NCBI GenBank assembly: GCA_029204045.2
Contig: CM055072.1
Span: 8,806,854 to 8,870,853 of the forward strand
DNA: 64,000 bases
Reading direction: 5' to 3'
Source: Tillandsia leiboldiana
Lineage: Eukaryota > Streptophyta > Magnoliopsida > Poales > Bromeliaceae
The notes below the pieces were generated by a model. That model saw only the letters and a list, made by a program, of their open reading frames with translations, was not told where the DNA came from and ran no database searches. Shown piece after piece: positions 22,371-33,474 of the stretch. The position numbers and the translations under genes were made by a program. The number at the start of each line of letters is the position of its first letter. The stretch's first letter is position 1.

Positions 22371-22929
22371 TTGCACGCAAAACGGTGCACATCCCTCGAG
22401 TCCGCACGCAAAACGGTGCACGTCCTACAATCCTGCACGCAAAACGATGCATGCCATTAAAAATCCATACGTAATAATAGTGCGCGCCACTTCAGCCGGC
22501 ACGCAAAACGATGCGCGGCAACACGATCTGCACGCGAAACGGTGTACGTACCTCCAATCTGCACGTAAAACGGTGCATGTCTGACTGTAGGGTTACACGC
22601 AAAACGGTGCATATTTTTTTTAGCCCTGCACGAAAAATGATGCACAACATTAGAATCTACACGTAAAATGGTGAGCATTGGTCCAACCCGCACGCAAAAC
22701 GGAGCACGTACCCCGTATTGGCACGCAAAACGGTGCACATTCTACGATAGGATTGCACGCAAAACAATGCACATTTTTCCAGCCCTGTACGTAAAACAGA
22801 GCGTATCATTAGAGTCTACTCGACAAATGGTGTCCGCTAGTCCAACCTGTGCGCAAAACGGAGCACTTACCTCGTGTCGGCACGCAAAACGAGACGTGCC
22901 AAAAACGCCCGCAAAACTCGAGCAGTAAG
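22371..22929. repeat. Array of hairpin units GCACGCAAAACGGTGC, left LTR
   Basis: About 17 degenerate units, 31 bp apart on average. The core TGCACGCAAAACGGTGCA has 5-bp inverted arms (TGCAC / GTGCA) around an 8-bp loop. Several units keep both arms, others have lost one. Units starting near 22562 and 22721 begin two similar five-unit blocks 159 bp apart, a higher-order repeat. Not coding and not CRISPR. Confidence 0.85.
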
Positions 22930-23249
22930 ACGGCACAGAGAAGTTGGGTCCCTAACATGCATGTGGGCAAAGGGGTCAAACCCATAATCCAAAAGGGAGT
23001 ATAGAAACTGTGCCGAAATACCACAAAAATATAACAAACGGCCTACCTTGACGGCATCGCGTAGTCCATCTGGCTTTTTGGAGCATTTTGCGCGCTCCAC
23101 GATGCCCACAATGCCTCGCCGCAACACTCCCCGACCTTCTCCCTCACTCTCCCTCACTCTCGGATGAAGAAGGAAACGAAGAAGGAGAAGAAGTGGCTTG
23201 CGGGGAGGAAGAAGAAGAAGAAAAAGAGGAAAAGGGGAGGGGCGGTCCA

Positions 23250-23273
23250 CGGTGCACGGTGCACCGTGCACCG
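23250..23273. repeat. Perfect 24-bp palindrome in the GC-rich U3 of LTR C
   Basis: CGGTGCACGGTG followed by its exact reverse complement. Present again at 29919-29942. It lies in the GC-rich part of the LTR, where family A also has a palindrome. Confidence 0.85.
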
Positions 23274-23956
23274 GCCGGTGCACCACACCCACCCGGGTGC
23301 ACCCGGCCCACGCAAGAGGAAGGGCGGCCACGTGGCCGCGTCCCGCACATTAGTGCGCGCCAGCTGTGCGCATTGCGCAGCGCATCCCGCGTCTTGGAAA
23401 TCCGTTTTTGTCCCGTTTTCTGTCTTTTTTTCGTCCGTTTCCGTCCAAACTTGACAGGCGGCTTCGTTTCAGCTTAATTTACCACAGAAAAATTTAAATT
23501 TTCAGTTTGGGCCATTTCTGGGTCACCAAAGCCCTACTGTGTCCAGAATCATTGGCGGACCCCGTTCTCGCAATCCGGGTATCCGGTCAACACGAAATTT
23601 TTACTGTGACCTTAAAACATAATTACATAGCTCCTGTAATTTTCTCAGAATTTTTCGACACTGTTGGCGGAGCCCGTTCTCACTATCGGGTATCCGATCA
23701 ACGCGAAACTTTTTCTGTGATCTTAAAACATATTTATGGGACTCCCGTAATTTTCTCGGAATTTTCCGACACTGCGAATTTTGCACTAAAAATCTATGCC
23801 CCCTTTCTCAAATACATTTTTAGATCTGTCCATTTTAACCCGATTTGGGCCTAACTCGCGTCCAAATGTTCCTTACTTCCCCAACTTTCATAACACTAGT
23901 ATTTCATACCACCTTTATTTACATTTATTTATATACCAAAATTCCGGTTCACTACA

Positions 23957-26220
23957 TTCTACCCCCCTTAAAATAAGTTTCGTCCTCGAAACTTGAGTCA
24001 CATCTCGACTCCTACTTGATCAAGAGGGAGAAAAACTTGCCCTCACTACTGGGCTGACTGAACCTCATGACCGGCATCACACTGCCTGCTCGCCCAACAA
24101 TTACACGAGCAGCCCATTCCTGGATCCCTATCTCAACTCAGGAACAAACTCAGACCTGGCGTCTGGCCATTTTCACAAAGTAGGTGAGAAACACATTTGA
24201 GCACTTGCTCTCTCTATTGCCACGAATGACCAAGTCTTTTCTTGCGGAATCTTCACTCTAATTCCGCGATCATTTGATCTTTCACAAGGAGGTTGCATCT
24301 GCAACTAATTACATTTACCACATTTTCCGGTCACTCCGCTGCCTAATGTGGAGTGCAAAGACCAATCCACAAGTCCTCAACTATCTCACACGCTGCTAGC
24401 GCTCTAAGTCCACGGGTTATCAGCTAACCCGATACCTCGGACTACTAATAGGTCCACAGACCACGGTCCAATAGGGGCCTATAGCCCAACCAGTCCAACT
24501 CTGTATAATGGCTCTCACTAGTACATAGACCCAATCATCAAACGGGTAGATCCTCACTTAGGATTGCTACACCAACACTCCCACTAGGAGCTACAGCACC
24601 TCAATCACCACTAGCTCTACGGCATGGTCATATCACACTCTCAGTGTACTAATCTCAGTGTACTAATAGCCTCAATGCTCACACGTGGCATTCCACGTTC
24701 CCGGGTCATCGCTCGGACTACCGTCCCGACCAAATCTCTATCATGCCCCGCCATCAGGTCTCGGGCCGCTGTCTCTCACAGCCGACTGCGCCTGCCCACT
24801 GGGCTACAGGCCCACAGTCCACAAACATGGTCCAGGCACGGATCGTCCCCAAGCGAACCCGCTAATCATCGCCACGCGACCACTATGCCCACTGAGCAGA
24901 ACCGACTAACCAGTCGTCAATCCACGACCCAAAACTCTCTATCAACTCTGGCCACACTGGGCATAGGCTAATGTGCCTCCTAATCAGCTCTCTCTGGCTA
25001 AACGATAACTGTGCTCCATGAGCACCCAAACAGTTGGGCGTCCTACGCCCCTACGCTAACTTGCGTAATCCAGAATGTTAAGCAACTTGCTTAAACACGC
25101 GCGTAACTCCTGTACACCTCTCCCAACTGGGTTGAGGCACCAAAAATAACTGTCCACCAACTCTGGTGATCAACTCGCAAAGACTACGGTGGCAACCCTT
25201 GCCATTACACCGATTCATCAGAACGGCGACACAAAACTCTCGCTCTTTCGAGAGGTTCCCGCATCCTGAAGCCTACTCTGGGCCTCACCAACTCTACTAT
25301 GCGGCAACACAGCCACAGTTGTCGCGCCACACGGTTACTACCGTCATCAGGGGCAAATTCACGCCGCCAGGCTCGTAAATCTTTCTTGCCCTAACCCTCA
25401 GGGCACTGCAACTTGGCTCTCGCGACATAGCGATCACCATTTACCTCGCGAGTCGGTCTCTTACTGGACCTTACTAACCATACTTTGCCAGCAACCTAGC
25501 TGACACAAGCGTAAAACACCTTATGCTGAAGGTGTTGGCTGTGCCGACAAAAGTTCGGCGGCCACTGCCATTCCCTTTACTGTCGCCCCTACAGGCGGCG
25601 ACGCCGTATACTCATACGTTGTTTGTGCAGCCTCAGCTTGCTGCGCTATCAGCCACTGGAGCCTATCTATCTGCTCCGACTGTCACCCTGACGCCACACT
25701 TAGGCGTCGGAATCTGTCTGCCTCCCGGCGGGAAGTCCCCGTCTAGCGGCAAGAAGCTTGATCTGCTGCTGGACCACACCAATAAGTGCGGCCACCTGCT
25801 ATCGTAACTCGCGTACATCGTTTGACCCCGAGCCCTCTCGTGACTCGAGTCGAAACAGGCGCGTTTCTCTATGTGGTGTTATCGCCAGTGTGCACACCGC
25901 AACAAAACAACTAGCCCAAATTTAGCCATTTGAGCAACGCGCAGTCTATATACCGACAAAAAGGCTCGTCGACTCAATCATGCGAAAGTATAGGAGGGTA
26001 CTTCTTTTCATCTCCAACATTACGTTGTCGGCCGCCAACGTAATATCCGAAGAATGAAAGCTCGTTGCCCTCGATCAGTCCCAACATCCTTTTTGGGAAC
26101 AACAAAACCCAATCAAGTACTTTCGCCACCGCCCACGCACTCTCTCGTGCTAATCCCTAGGGTCTCCCTAAGGTTGCTATCCACCTAGGACTATTCCTAG
26201 GCTCTGATACCACTCTAATC
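23957..26220 (-). other. Non-coding interior of family C
   Basis: No frame over 115 aa and no domain motif. The left edge carries GTTTCGTCCTCGAAACTTG (23978-23996), the reverse of the GTTTCGAGGACGAAAC block that precedes the PPT of family A. The right edge has the primer site, then eight bases (26213-26220), then the LTR. Confidence 0.7.
26200..26212 (-). other. Primer-binding site of family C
   Basis: Minus-strand TGGTATCAGAGCC, initiator Met tRNA. The eight-base spacer to the LTR (GATTAGAG) is identical to that of family A at 36562-36569. Confidence 0.88.
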
Positions 26221-29200
26221 TGTCACGCCCCGAGTCCGCTAATTTGTACGGTTCGGGCACGCCAACAGACCCGCCAATCGGGTAAGACCTTTTCCTACCC
26301 GAAAGGAACGGTAACATCCATAATAACACAACAAGTGTATGCGGAAGCTCAATATCAGAGTACTAAAATCACTACAAATTTAAAACTTTCATTCAACAAC
26401 AATTAGTTAATGCGGAAATGAAAGCATACCAGAGTGAACCATAACTTAAATTTATTACACTTTACATTTCTGAACTTGCAAATAAAATTATTACAATTCT
26501 TTTACATCATTTCCTCACCATACAAGGTTCACTCGAGAAATATAAAAATGGGATACCTCTGCTAGACCCTCTAGGTCTCTATGCTGCTGGGCCCTTGCCC
26601 CTGTCGTATACCTCGCCGTCTGCCTCTGAACCGTCGCGATCGCTGCATCCATACCTGAACCTGTGGGGGGGGGGGGGGGGGGGAGTCACCCAAGGGGTGT
26701 GAGAACTACGACAGAGTTCCCAGTGGGTTCAACCACCGAGAAAGAGTGTCCTACACCACTTGGTCCAATGGAAGCAATAATAATAGTGCTAGGAAACTAA
26801 ATCCTCAATATCAAAATGCAGCTATGCAATATAATATATCACTACACTATCTGTGTATAACCATCTACCCAGCACTACTCTGTCTAGCCACACTAGGCAA
26901 CTAACCACCAACTCGGCCACTAAGCCGCTGTATACTGGGTTACCCTAACCCGGCCACCTTGGTCACTCTCTGTTCTTCTTATTCTTTACCCTATGGTGGT
27001 TTAATTTAAGTAAACCCTCAGAAATTCTTATCCAACGGGCCCCAGCCCGGTAGTCCTGCTACCATCAGATAAGATTTCTAAGGTTGCCGATAACACTCGC
27101 AAGTGTTACCCCGTCCTGCCGGGGGGACTTGTCATACGGGACACTGCCCGATAGGGTCACTGCCCAACTCTGACAAGAGTACTCTAGAACCTGTCATACG
27201 GGTCGCTGCCCGGGAGAGGGACCCTGTCCAACTCCTACAGTTGTACGTTCACCCCCGGAGGTACGCCCATTTTATCTTTTTCTTTTCTTTTCTTTCTCTT
27301 TTCTTTTCTTTCTCTTTTCTTTCTCTTTTCTTTCTCTTTTACTTTAGCACTTGGCCTCTTTGCTCTTAACACTTGCTTTTCTGTCTTATACGAGCTTGTA
27401 GCTCCCTTTTTGCCACTGGCAATCTCTTTCTTTAAGCATTTAGCTCTTTACTTTCACTTTTAGCCTTTCGAAAGTACCTCGTCCGACGGGTCACTGCCCA
27501 GGGAGTCCTGCTCCACAATGACGAGTCTCAAATTCGAAGGCGCCCTTTACATTCTCGATATGCTCTTTTAGCCGCTTTTAGCTTGCTATTAAACTTTACC
27601 TTTTACATTTATTACCTCTTATCCTAGGTCTTGCCATAAGGATAATTAGAGAGTCTCCTGGACTCTTAAACATTTCACCTTCATTTATTTAACTCAAATT
27701 GAAGTTAAAGTTATTGTCCATTTGCCCAGACACCCTATGACTTTCTAGGGTTATATTTGATCAACTCTTTAACCTTGGGATCTTATCCCACTTTCCTGAT
27801 TCCTCATTGAATCCTAGAGTTAACTTAACTCTATTTTCCTGTTCCACTATTAACTTAGAGTTACATCGACTCTAATTTCCTGTTTTCCCTTCCATGTCTC
27901 CACACTTGATCCATTTTTCCCTTCTCTTGATTCCTTACTGAATCCTAGAGTTAACTTAACTCTATTTTTCTGTTCCACTTTTAGCTTAGAGTTACACTGA
28001 CTCTAATCTCCTGTTCCACTTTTATCTTAGAGTTACACTGACTCTAATTTCCTGTTTTCCCTTCCATGTCTCCACACTTGATCCATTTTTCCCTTCTCTT
28101 GATTCCTTACTGAATCCTAGAGTTAACTTAACTCTATTTTTCTGTTCCACTTTTAGCTTAGAGTTACACTGACTCTAATCTCCTGTTCCACTTTTATCTT
28201 AGAGTTACACTGACTCTAATTTCCTGTCTGTGAGTTTAAACTCCTCTGGATCACCTTAGGTTCCCTTTACCTAAGTTCCATGTCATACTCATCCTAGAGT
28301 TCCTTGACTCTATGTTGATCACTAGTTCACCTTAGGTCCCCTTTACCTAAGTTCCATGTCATACTCATCCTAGAGTTCCTTGACTCTATGTTGATCACTC
28401 TATCCAGTGTCCTTAGGTTATCCCCTAAGACAATGCCACTCGTCCAATCCTAGGATAGCTCCTAGTTCAATGTCACTCGTCAAACCCCTAAACTAGATTT
28501 TCTCCTAGTCTTACTACCAACAAGTTCTGTTCCCTTATGTCACATGATTCCTAGGGTTGTACCCTAACATGATCACAGTCATCACATAATTATTCATTTC
28601 TACGCATGCAATTATTTTCATATCCATCATAAAAATAATATTTATCCTCTAAGTCCTTTTTGCACATGAAAATGAATTATCTTCTTTTGGCAACTGACAG
28701 TTGCATTTATCATCTGTGTCCATCTACACATACAAATTTATCCCCTATTGTGGATAAATCATAAATATCACTTTTCCTCTAAATTTCTCTACACATGCAC
28801 ATATATCATCTGTTATTGGCAACCAACAGTTGCTCTTTTCATCTGTGTTCCTCTAAACATGCAATCTTATTCATAATTACCTAACGCCTCTAACAGGCTA
28901 CTATCATGCTTCGAATCGAAAAGCAAAGGAGCAAGGGGAGAGGTCACCCATTTTCGGCAGAATTCCCCATCTTGTAGTGTACCCAATTGCTTGTAGACAC
29001 TTGCAATTGGTCTCCGCGCGATTCCACTTGTCTCCTCGAGCTTGCACGCAAAACGGTGCACATCCCTCGAGTCCGCACGCAAAACGGTGCACGTCCTACA
29101 ATCCTGCACGCAAAACGATGCATGCCATTAAAAATCCATACGTAATAATAGTGCGCGCCACTTCAGCCAGCACGCAAAACGATGCGCGGCAACACGATCT

Positions 29201-30625
29201 GCACGCGAAACGGTGTACGTACCTCCAATCTGCACGTAAAACGGTGCATGTCTGACTGTAGGGTTGCACGCAAAACGGTGCATATTTTTCTTAGCCCTGC
29301 ACGAAAAATGATGCACAATATTAAAATCTACATGTAAAATGGTGCGCATTGGTCCAACCCGCACGCAAAACGGAGCACGTACCCCGTATTGACACGCAAA
29401 ACGGTACACATTCTACGATAGGATTGCACGCAAAACGATGCACATTTTTCCAGCCCTGTACGTAAAACAGAGCGTATTATTAGAGTCTACTCGACAAATG
29501 GTGTCCGCTAGTCCAACCTGTGCGCAAAACGGAGCACTTATCTCGTGTCGGCACGCAAAACGAAACGTGCCAAAAACGCCCGCAAAACTCGAGCAGTAAG
29601 ACGGCACAGAGAAGTTGGGTCCCTAACATGCATGTGGGCAAAGGGGTCAAACCCATAATCCAAAAGGGAGTATAGAAACTGTGCCGAAATACCACAAAAA
29701 TATAACAAACGGCCTACCTTGACGGCATCGCGTAGTCCATCTGGTTTTTTGGAGCATTTTGCACGCTCCACGATGCCCACAATGCCTCGCCGCAACACTC
29801 CCCGACCTTCTCCCTCACACTCCCTCACTCTCGGATGAAGAAGGAAACGAAGAAGGAGAAGAAGTGGCTTGCGGGGAGGAAGAAGAAGAAAAAGAGGAAA
29901 AGGGGAGGGGGCGGTCCACGGTGCACGGTGCACCGTGCACCGACCGGTGCACCACATCCACTCGGGTGCACCCGGCCCACGCAAGAGGAAGGGCGGCCAC
30001 GTGGCCGCGTCCCGCACATTAGTGCGCGCCAGCTGTGCGCATTGCGCAGCGCATCCCGCGTCTTGGAAATCCGTTTTTGTCCTGTTTTCTATCTTTTTTT
30101 CGTCCGTTTCCGTCCAAACTTGACAGTCGGCTTCGTTTCAGCTTAATTTACCACAGAAAAATTTAAATTTTCAGTTTGGGCCATTTCTGGGTCACCAAAG
30201 CCCTACTGTGTCCAGAATCATTGGCGGACCCCGTTCTCGCAATCCGGGTATCCGGTCAATACGAAATTTTTACTGTGACCTTAAAACATAATTACACAGC
30301 TCCTGTAATTTTCTCAGAATTTTTCGACACTGTTGGCGGAGCCCGTTCTCACTATCGGGTATCCGATCAACGCGAAACTTTTTCTGTGATCTTAAAACAT
30401 ATTTACGGGACTCCCGTAATTTTCTCGGAATTTTCCGACACTGCGAATTTTGTACTAAAAATCTAGGCCCCCTTTCTCAAATACATTTTTAGATCTGTCC
30501 ATTTTAACCCGATTTGGGCCTAACTCGCGTCCAAATGTTCCTTACTTCCCCAACTTTCATAACACTAGTATTTCATACCACCTTTATTTACATTTATTTA
30601 TATACCAAAATTCCGGTTCACTACA
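26221..30625 (-). repeat. 5' LTR of family C (right in window)
   Basis: Aligns end to end with 19544-23956, offset about 6671 in its right half. G tract of 19 (about 26665) against 14 in the other copy. The hairpin array is at 29042-29600 and the 24-bp palindrome at 29919-29942. Confidence 0.85.
29042..29600. repeat. Array of hairpin units, right LTR
   Basis: Second copy of the 22371-22929 array with the same unit order and scattered point differences, for example unit changes near 29315-29345 and 29392-29408. Confidence 0.85.
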
Positions 30626-30950
30626 GAGTAGGATGTGGAGGGGTGTATAGTGTCACTAGTTACAAAAATGCATTTAGTCCCTCTACACTGCACCACTAAC
30701 ACCCCTACTGCGTGTTATAATTCAAAACTCAAGGGAGAGTTGTAAGGCCTGGTTCTGCGGCTTTTGAAATTCAAAACTCAAGGGAGAGTTGTAAGGCCTG
30801 GTTCTGCGGCTGGGGAAGAGGAGATGGAGTAGGAGGTGGAGGGGGAGTAGGAGTAGGATGTGGAGGGGTGTATAGTGTCACTAGTTACAAAAATGCATTT
30901 AGTCCCTCTACACTGCACCACTAACACCCCTACTGCGTGTTATAATTGCA
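30626..30950. repeat. Duplicated insertion-site region, including an empty-site copy
   Basis: 30626-30718 is the right flank of element C. A 41-bp piece of its left flank follows, and then 30761-30945 reads left flank and right flank joined without the element. The GAGTAGGATGTGG to GTTATAATT segment therefore appears twice, and the TTCAAAACTCAAGGGAG block three times when 19457 is counted. Confidence 0.75.
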
Positions 30951-31624
30951 GAGAAGTCTCTCCCACATGAGTTGCATCGAAAATCGTGCATAAAATAATG
31001 GGGGTTTTGGAAAATACACATTTTTTTGCTTTTTTGTGTTTTTCGAGGCGTACGGGTCATCAAATTAAAAAACGGACTTTGCCACGACGACCGGCTCGAC
31101 GAGACCTTTTGAGTAGTGATCTCTGTTCGTCAAGTTTGATTCTCAAAAATTTCGAAATCCATCTTATACAGTGCAAAATGTGGTTTGGCATGTTTTTTAT
31201 AAGGATCATCAAATGGGAAAACGGACTCCACCACGACGTCCGTCTCGACGAAACCCTTCCAGTGGTTATCTTGGTTTGTCGAGACAAGATCCAATTATTT
31301 TGTAATTTTATACTTTATATAGTGAGGTTTACAGTCCGGCACGCACTTCAATGACTCAGAGCCAACGAACGTAAATTCCAACTGCACCATTGTGCTCAAA
31401 ATGGCGAGATCAATTAAATTGAGTATTTGAACCGTCAGATTCGGACTCCGAGAAGCAGATTTAGCCGACTTCTAGTCGGACGTCGAAAAAATCGGAAGGT
31501 TACTATTCACTTAAGTCATCCTCTTTTTTGGCTGTATTTCCTTATACAGTTGTCAAAGCCCACTAAACTTTTTTCAAACTTGACTTGTTTATTTATTCTG
31601 AATTTAAATTTCACGAACCTTACA
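30951..31624 (-). mobile_element. Outer (U3) end of the minus-strand solo LTR
   Basis: Contains two reversed copies of the CGACGAGCCGGACGTCGTGG-like motif (31081-31106, 31230-31255) and the reversed GTGAATAGTAACC block near 31500. Ends CCTTACA before AGGGG. Confidence 0.55.
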
Positions 31625-31629
31625 AGGGG

Positions 31630-31696
31630 TGACACAAGGAAAGGGGGAGTGGGGAAAGTAGAACACAACACGTGGCAAGAAGGAGTATCAAATAAT
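31630..31696. other. GA-rich spacer, right side
   Basis: Continues 15879-15967 across the LTR insertion. Nothing further recognised. Confidence 0.35.
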
Positions 31697-31881
31697 GATG
31701 TGGGACTATTGGGGTGTTACAGACTCCTCCCATATAGGCCTGACGTCATCGTCAGCCCAAACACACACAGCCCAAGATCACAAGGCGATGTGAGACTTGT
31801 CTCGCTAGCCCTGTCATCTAAACCCAGGCTCAGCCGAGACTCGTCACATATTTTCGGCTGGTGATTGGCTCTGATACCAAA

Positions 31882-32035
31882 TGTAACGACCTGACCCGCT
31901 ATTAATAATAACTCGTTGGGCCCAAATCATTGACCCCAAATGCTTAAACCCAGTTATTAATACTAGTGTCCATGTCTATTATATAGACAATCACAACTCC
32001 ATTTCCATCCGATGTGGGACTATTGGGGTGTTACA
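31882..32035 (-). repeat. TRIM LTR, array unit 2
   Basis: 154 bp, beginning TGTAACGACC and ending GGTGTTACA. It contains AATAATAAC...GTTATTAAT inverted arms and the TAGTCCCACATCGGATG motif (minus strand) common in plant TRIMs. Confidence 0.82.
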
Positions 32036-32195
32036 GACTCCCCCCATTTAGGCTTGACGTCCTCGTCAGCCCAAACACACACAGCCCAAGATCACCCGGC
32101 GATGTGAGACTTGTCTCGCTACCCCTGTCATCTAGACTCAGGCTCAGCCGAAACTCGTCACACACTTTCGGCTGGTGATTGGCTTCGATACCAAA

Positions 32196-32348
32196 TGTAA
32201 CGATCCGGCCCGCTAGCAATAATAACTCGTTGGGCCCAAACCACAGCCCAAAATTCTTAAGCCCAGTTATTATTACTAGTGTCCATGTTGCTTATATACC
32301 AAATTACAACTCCATTCCCATCCGATGTGGGACTATTTGAGTGTCACA
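32196..32348 (-). repeat. TRIM LTR, array unit 3
   Basis: 153 bp, TGTAACGATCC to GTGTCACA, diverged from unit 2. Confidence 0.82.
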
Positions 32349-32624
32349 GACTCCCCCCCATTTAGGCCTGACGTTATCGTCAGCCCAAACACGCACACAA
32401 CCCAAGATCACCAGGCGATGTGAGACTTGTTTCGCTAGCCCTGTCATCTAGACCCATACTCAGTCGAGACTCGTCACACACTTCCGGTGTGAGGACCTGG
32501 ATCCCCACGACGAGATTACTGGATCATCTACAGCTCCCGGAGGCCTATGTGGCGTGTTGGTGGGATTTGTGCCCCATTTGGACATTAGTGTTGGGCTCAG
32601 TGTGTTTAATGGATCACGTGGGTG

Positions 32625-33270
32625 ATCATTGGACTCCGTCGGATTGTTAGAAGTGGTTTTGCGCGATGCGGATATTAAAAATGGACTCAGCGCGAAGTTT
32701 GGACCAAGGAATACCTTTCCGGATGCCTTCGGCAAATTTTGGAGTTGGAATTTGGCAAAATGGACGTCAAATTCGGATTTAGCGCGCGAAAACGGTCAAA
32801 ACGGACTACCCACTTGTTATTTTTGAGCTTCGGGTACTGTTCATGCCGGAACAGTGTTCCCGGCGGCGGCGCAGCGGCGGAGCAGCCGCAGGCAGCGCGG
32901 CGGACGGTGGCGCGGGCCGCCCGGTCCACGCGGCAGGCGTGCACCGGGGGCGGGACGCGTGGCGGCTCGGGAGTGGGCCGGTCCGCGGGGCGGGGTCTAC
33001 GGAGAGTGCGGGGCGCACGGTGGACCGGGGGGTTGGACACGTGGCGTTACTGGATTGGTCGGTGCAGTGGACTTGGTCTTCGGAGCAGGCGGGCGTGGTG
33101 CATGGACCGGCGGGACACGTGGCGCTTTGTGGTTGGCGGGCTCTTGCAGGCTGGGTCCACGGAGGTGCACCGGGTGCCTCGGAACAGTGCGCGGCAGGCG
33201 GGCGCAGGCGGCGGGCGCAGGCGCACGTGGGCGCGTTGACGCGGGGTTCCCGCGCGTGGGCCGCCACGTG
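32625..33270. promoter_or_regulatory. G-box (CACGTG) cluster in U3
   Basis: CACGTG at 32625, 33038, 33116, 33224 and 33265. Two have the ACACGTGGC context typical of plant bZIP/ABRE sites. Repeated in LTR 2 and LTR 3. Regulation is inferred from motif only. Confidence 0.55.
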
Positions 33271-33369
33271 TCGAGTTCCGCGTGGGCCACGCGGCGAGGC
33301 GTGAGCGGGGGCTTCGGCTGTTGCCTGTGCGGGGGGCGACGTGGAGGCCTGGTGGGCTTTCGGGCGCGC

Positions 33370-33396
33370 ACAGTGTTGGGCCGGGCCCAACACTGT
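33370..33396. repeat. Perfect 27-bp palindrome upstream of the TATA box
   Basis: ACAGTGTTGGGCC, one G, then its exact reverse complement; 70 bp upstream of the TATA box. Also at 40840-40866 and 44975-45001. Confidence 0.88.
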
Positions 33397-33466
33397 AGCC
33401 GCCCGAAAGTTGGAGCGCCCGGAAATCCGGACATTTTGGGTATTTTCGGATTTGTTTCTTCCAGGC

Positions 33467-33474
33467 TATAAAAG
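33467..33474 (+). promoter_or_regulatory. TATA box of LTR 1, family A
   Basis: TATAAAAG after the GC-rich block; same at 40937-40944 and 45072-45079. Confidence 0.6.

Larger units (their letters stand above)
19544..23956 (-). repeat. 3' LTR of family C (left in window)
   Basis: Read on the minus strand it starts TGTAGTGAACCGG and ends GGGGCGTGACA. Contains a G14 tract (about 19988), a CTTTT-rich microsatellite (20585-20668), AGAGT..ACTCT repeats (21130-21735), the hairpin-unit array (22371-22929) and a perfect palindrome (23250-23273). The 154-aa and shorter frames on its minus strand are read-through of the repeats. Confidence 0.85.
19544..30625 (-). mobile_element. LARD-like non-autonomous gypsy element with 4.4-kb LTRs (family C)
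   Basis: An 11.1-kb element: LTRs 19544-23956 (4413 bp) and 26221-30625 (4405 bp), and a 2264-bp interior (23957-26220) with no gag or pol that I can recognise on either strand. The primer-binding site (complement GGCTCTGATACCA, 26200-26212) and polypurine tract (complement near 23957-23971) put it on the minus strand. GAGTAGG abuts both ends (19537-19543, 30626-30632), although 5 bp is normal. The LTRs are closely similar, differing mainly in homopolymer and CTTTT repeat lengths plus scattered substitutions. It must move with another element's proteins. Confidence 0.82.
15968..31624 (-). mobile_element. Minus-strand solo LTR, interrupted three times
   Basis: Begins TGTCACGCCC (reverse of the LTR end GGGCGTGACA) and ends CCTTACA (reverse of TGTAAGG), with AGGGG on both sides (15963-15967, 31625-31629). 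Landmarks run in the reversed order of the solo LTR at 54405-59129: the terminus, the CTTCGGTCCGGGCTTTATC block (near 17480-17520; 57313 there), the GACGAGCCGGACGTCG-type motif (31081; 54914 there) and the GTGAATAGTAACC block (near 31500; 54661 there). Insertions at 17200, 18759 and 19544 break it up. Its own length would be about 3.5-3.7 kb. No interior or primer site is visible, hence solo. Confidence 0.65.

Noticed and set aside
22371..22929. CRISPR-like array
   Set aside because: Units are degenerate and spacers are also related (higher-order repeat). It is a plant LTR, not a prokaryotic locus.
22867..23331. 154-aa minus-strand frame (159 aa at 29538-30017) and the HRFAC-type short frames
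   Set aside because: They read through the hairpin minisatellite and GC-rich U3 of LTR C, which has no coding constraint.
24624..25807. Plus-strand frames of 70-115 aa in the family C interior as genes
   Set aside because: Antisense to the element, Ser/Pro/Thr-rich, no domain; the minus strand has no longer frame.
32806..33471. Overlapping frames of 145-205 aa on both strands in LTR A (repeated at 40276-40941 and 44269-45039)
   Set aside because: Open in nearly all six frames because of very high GC content; Ala/Arg/Gly/Pro-rich, no domains, located in the U3 promoter region.
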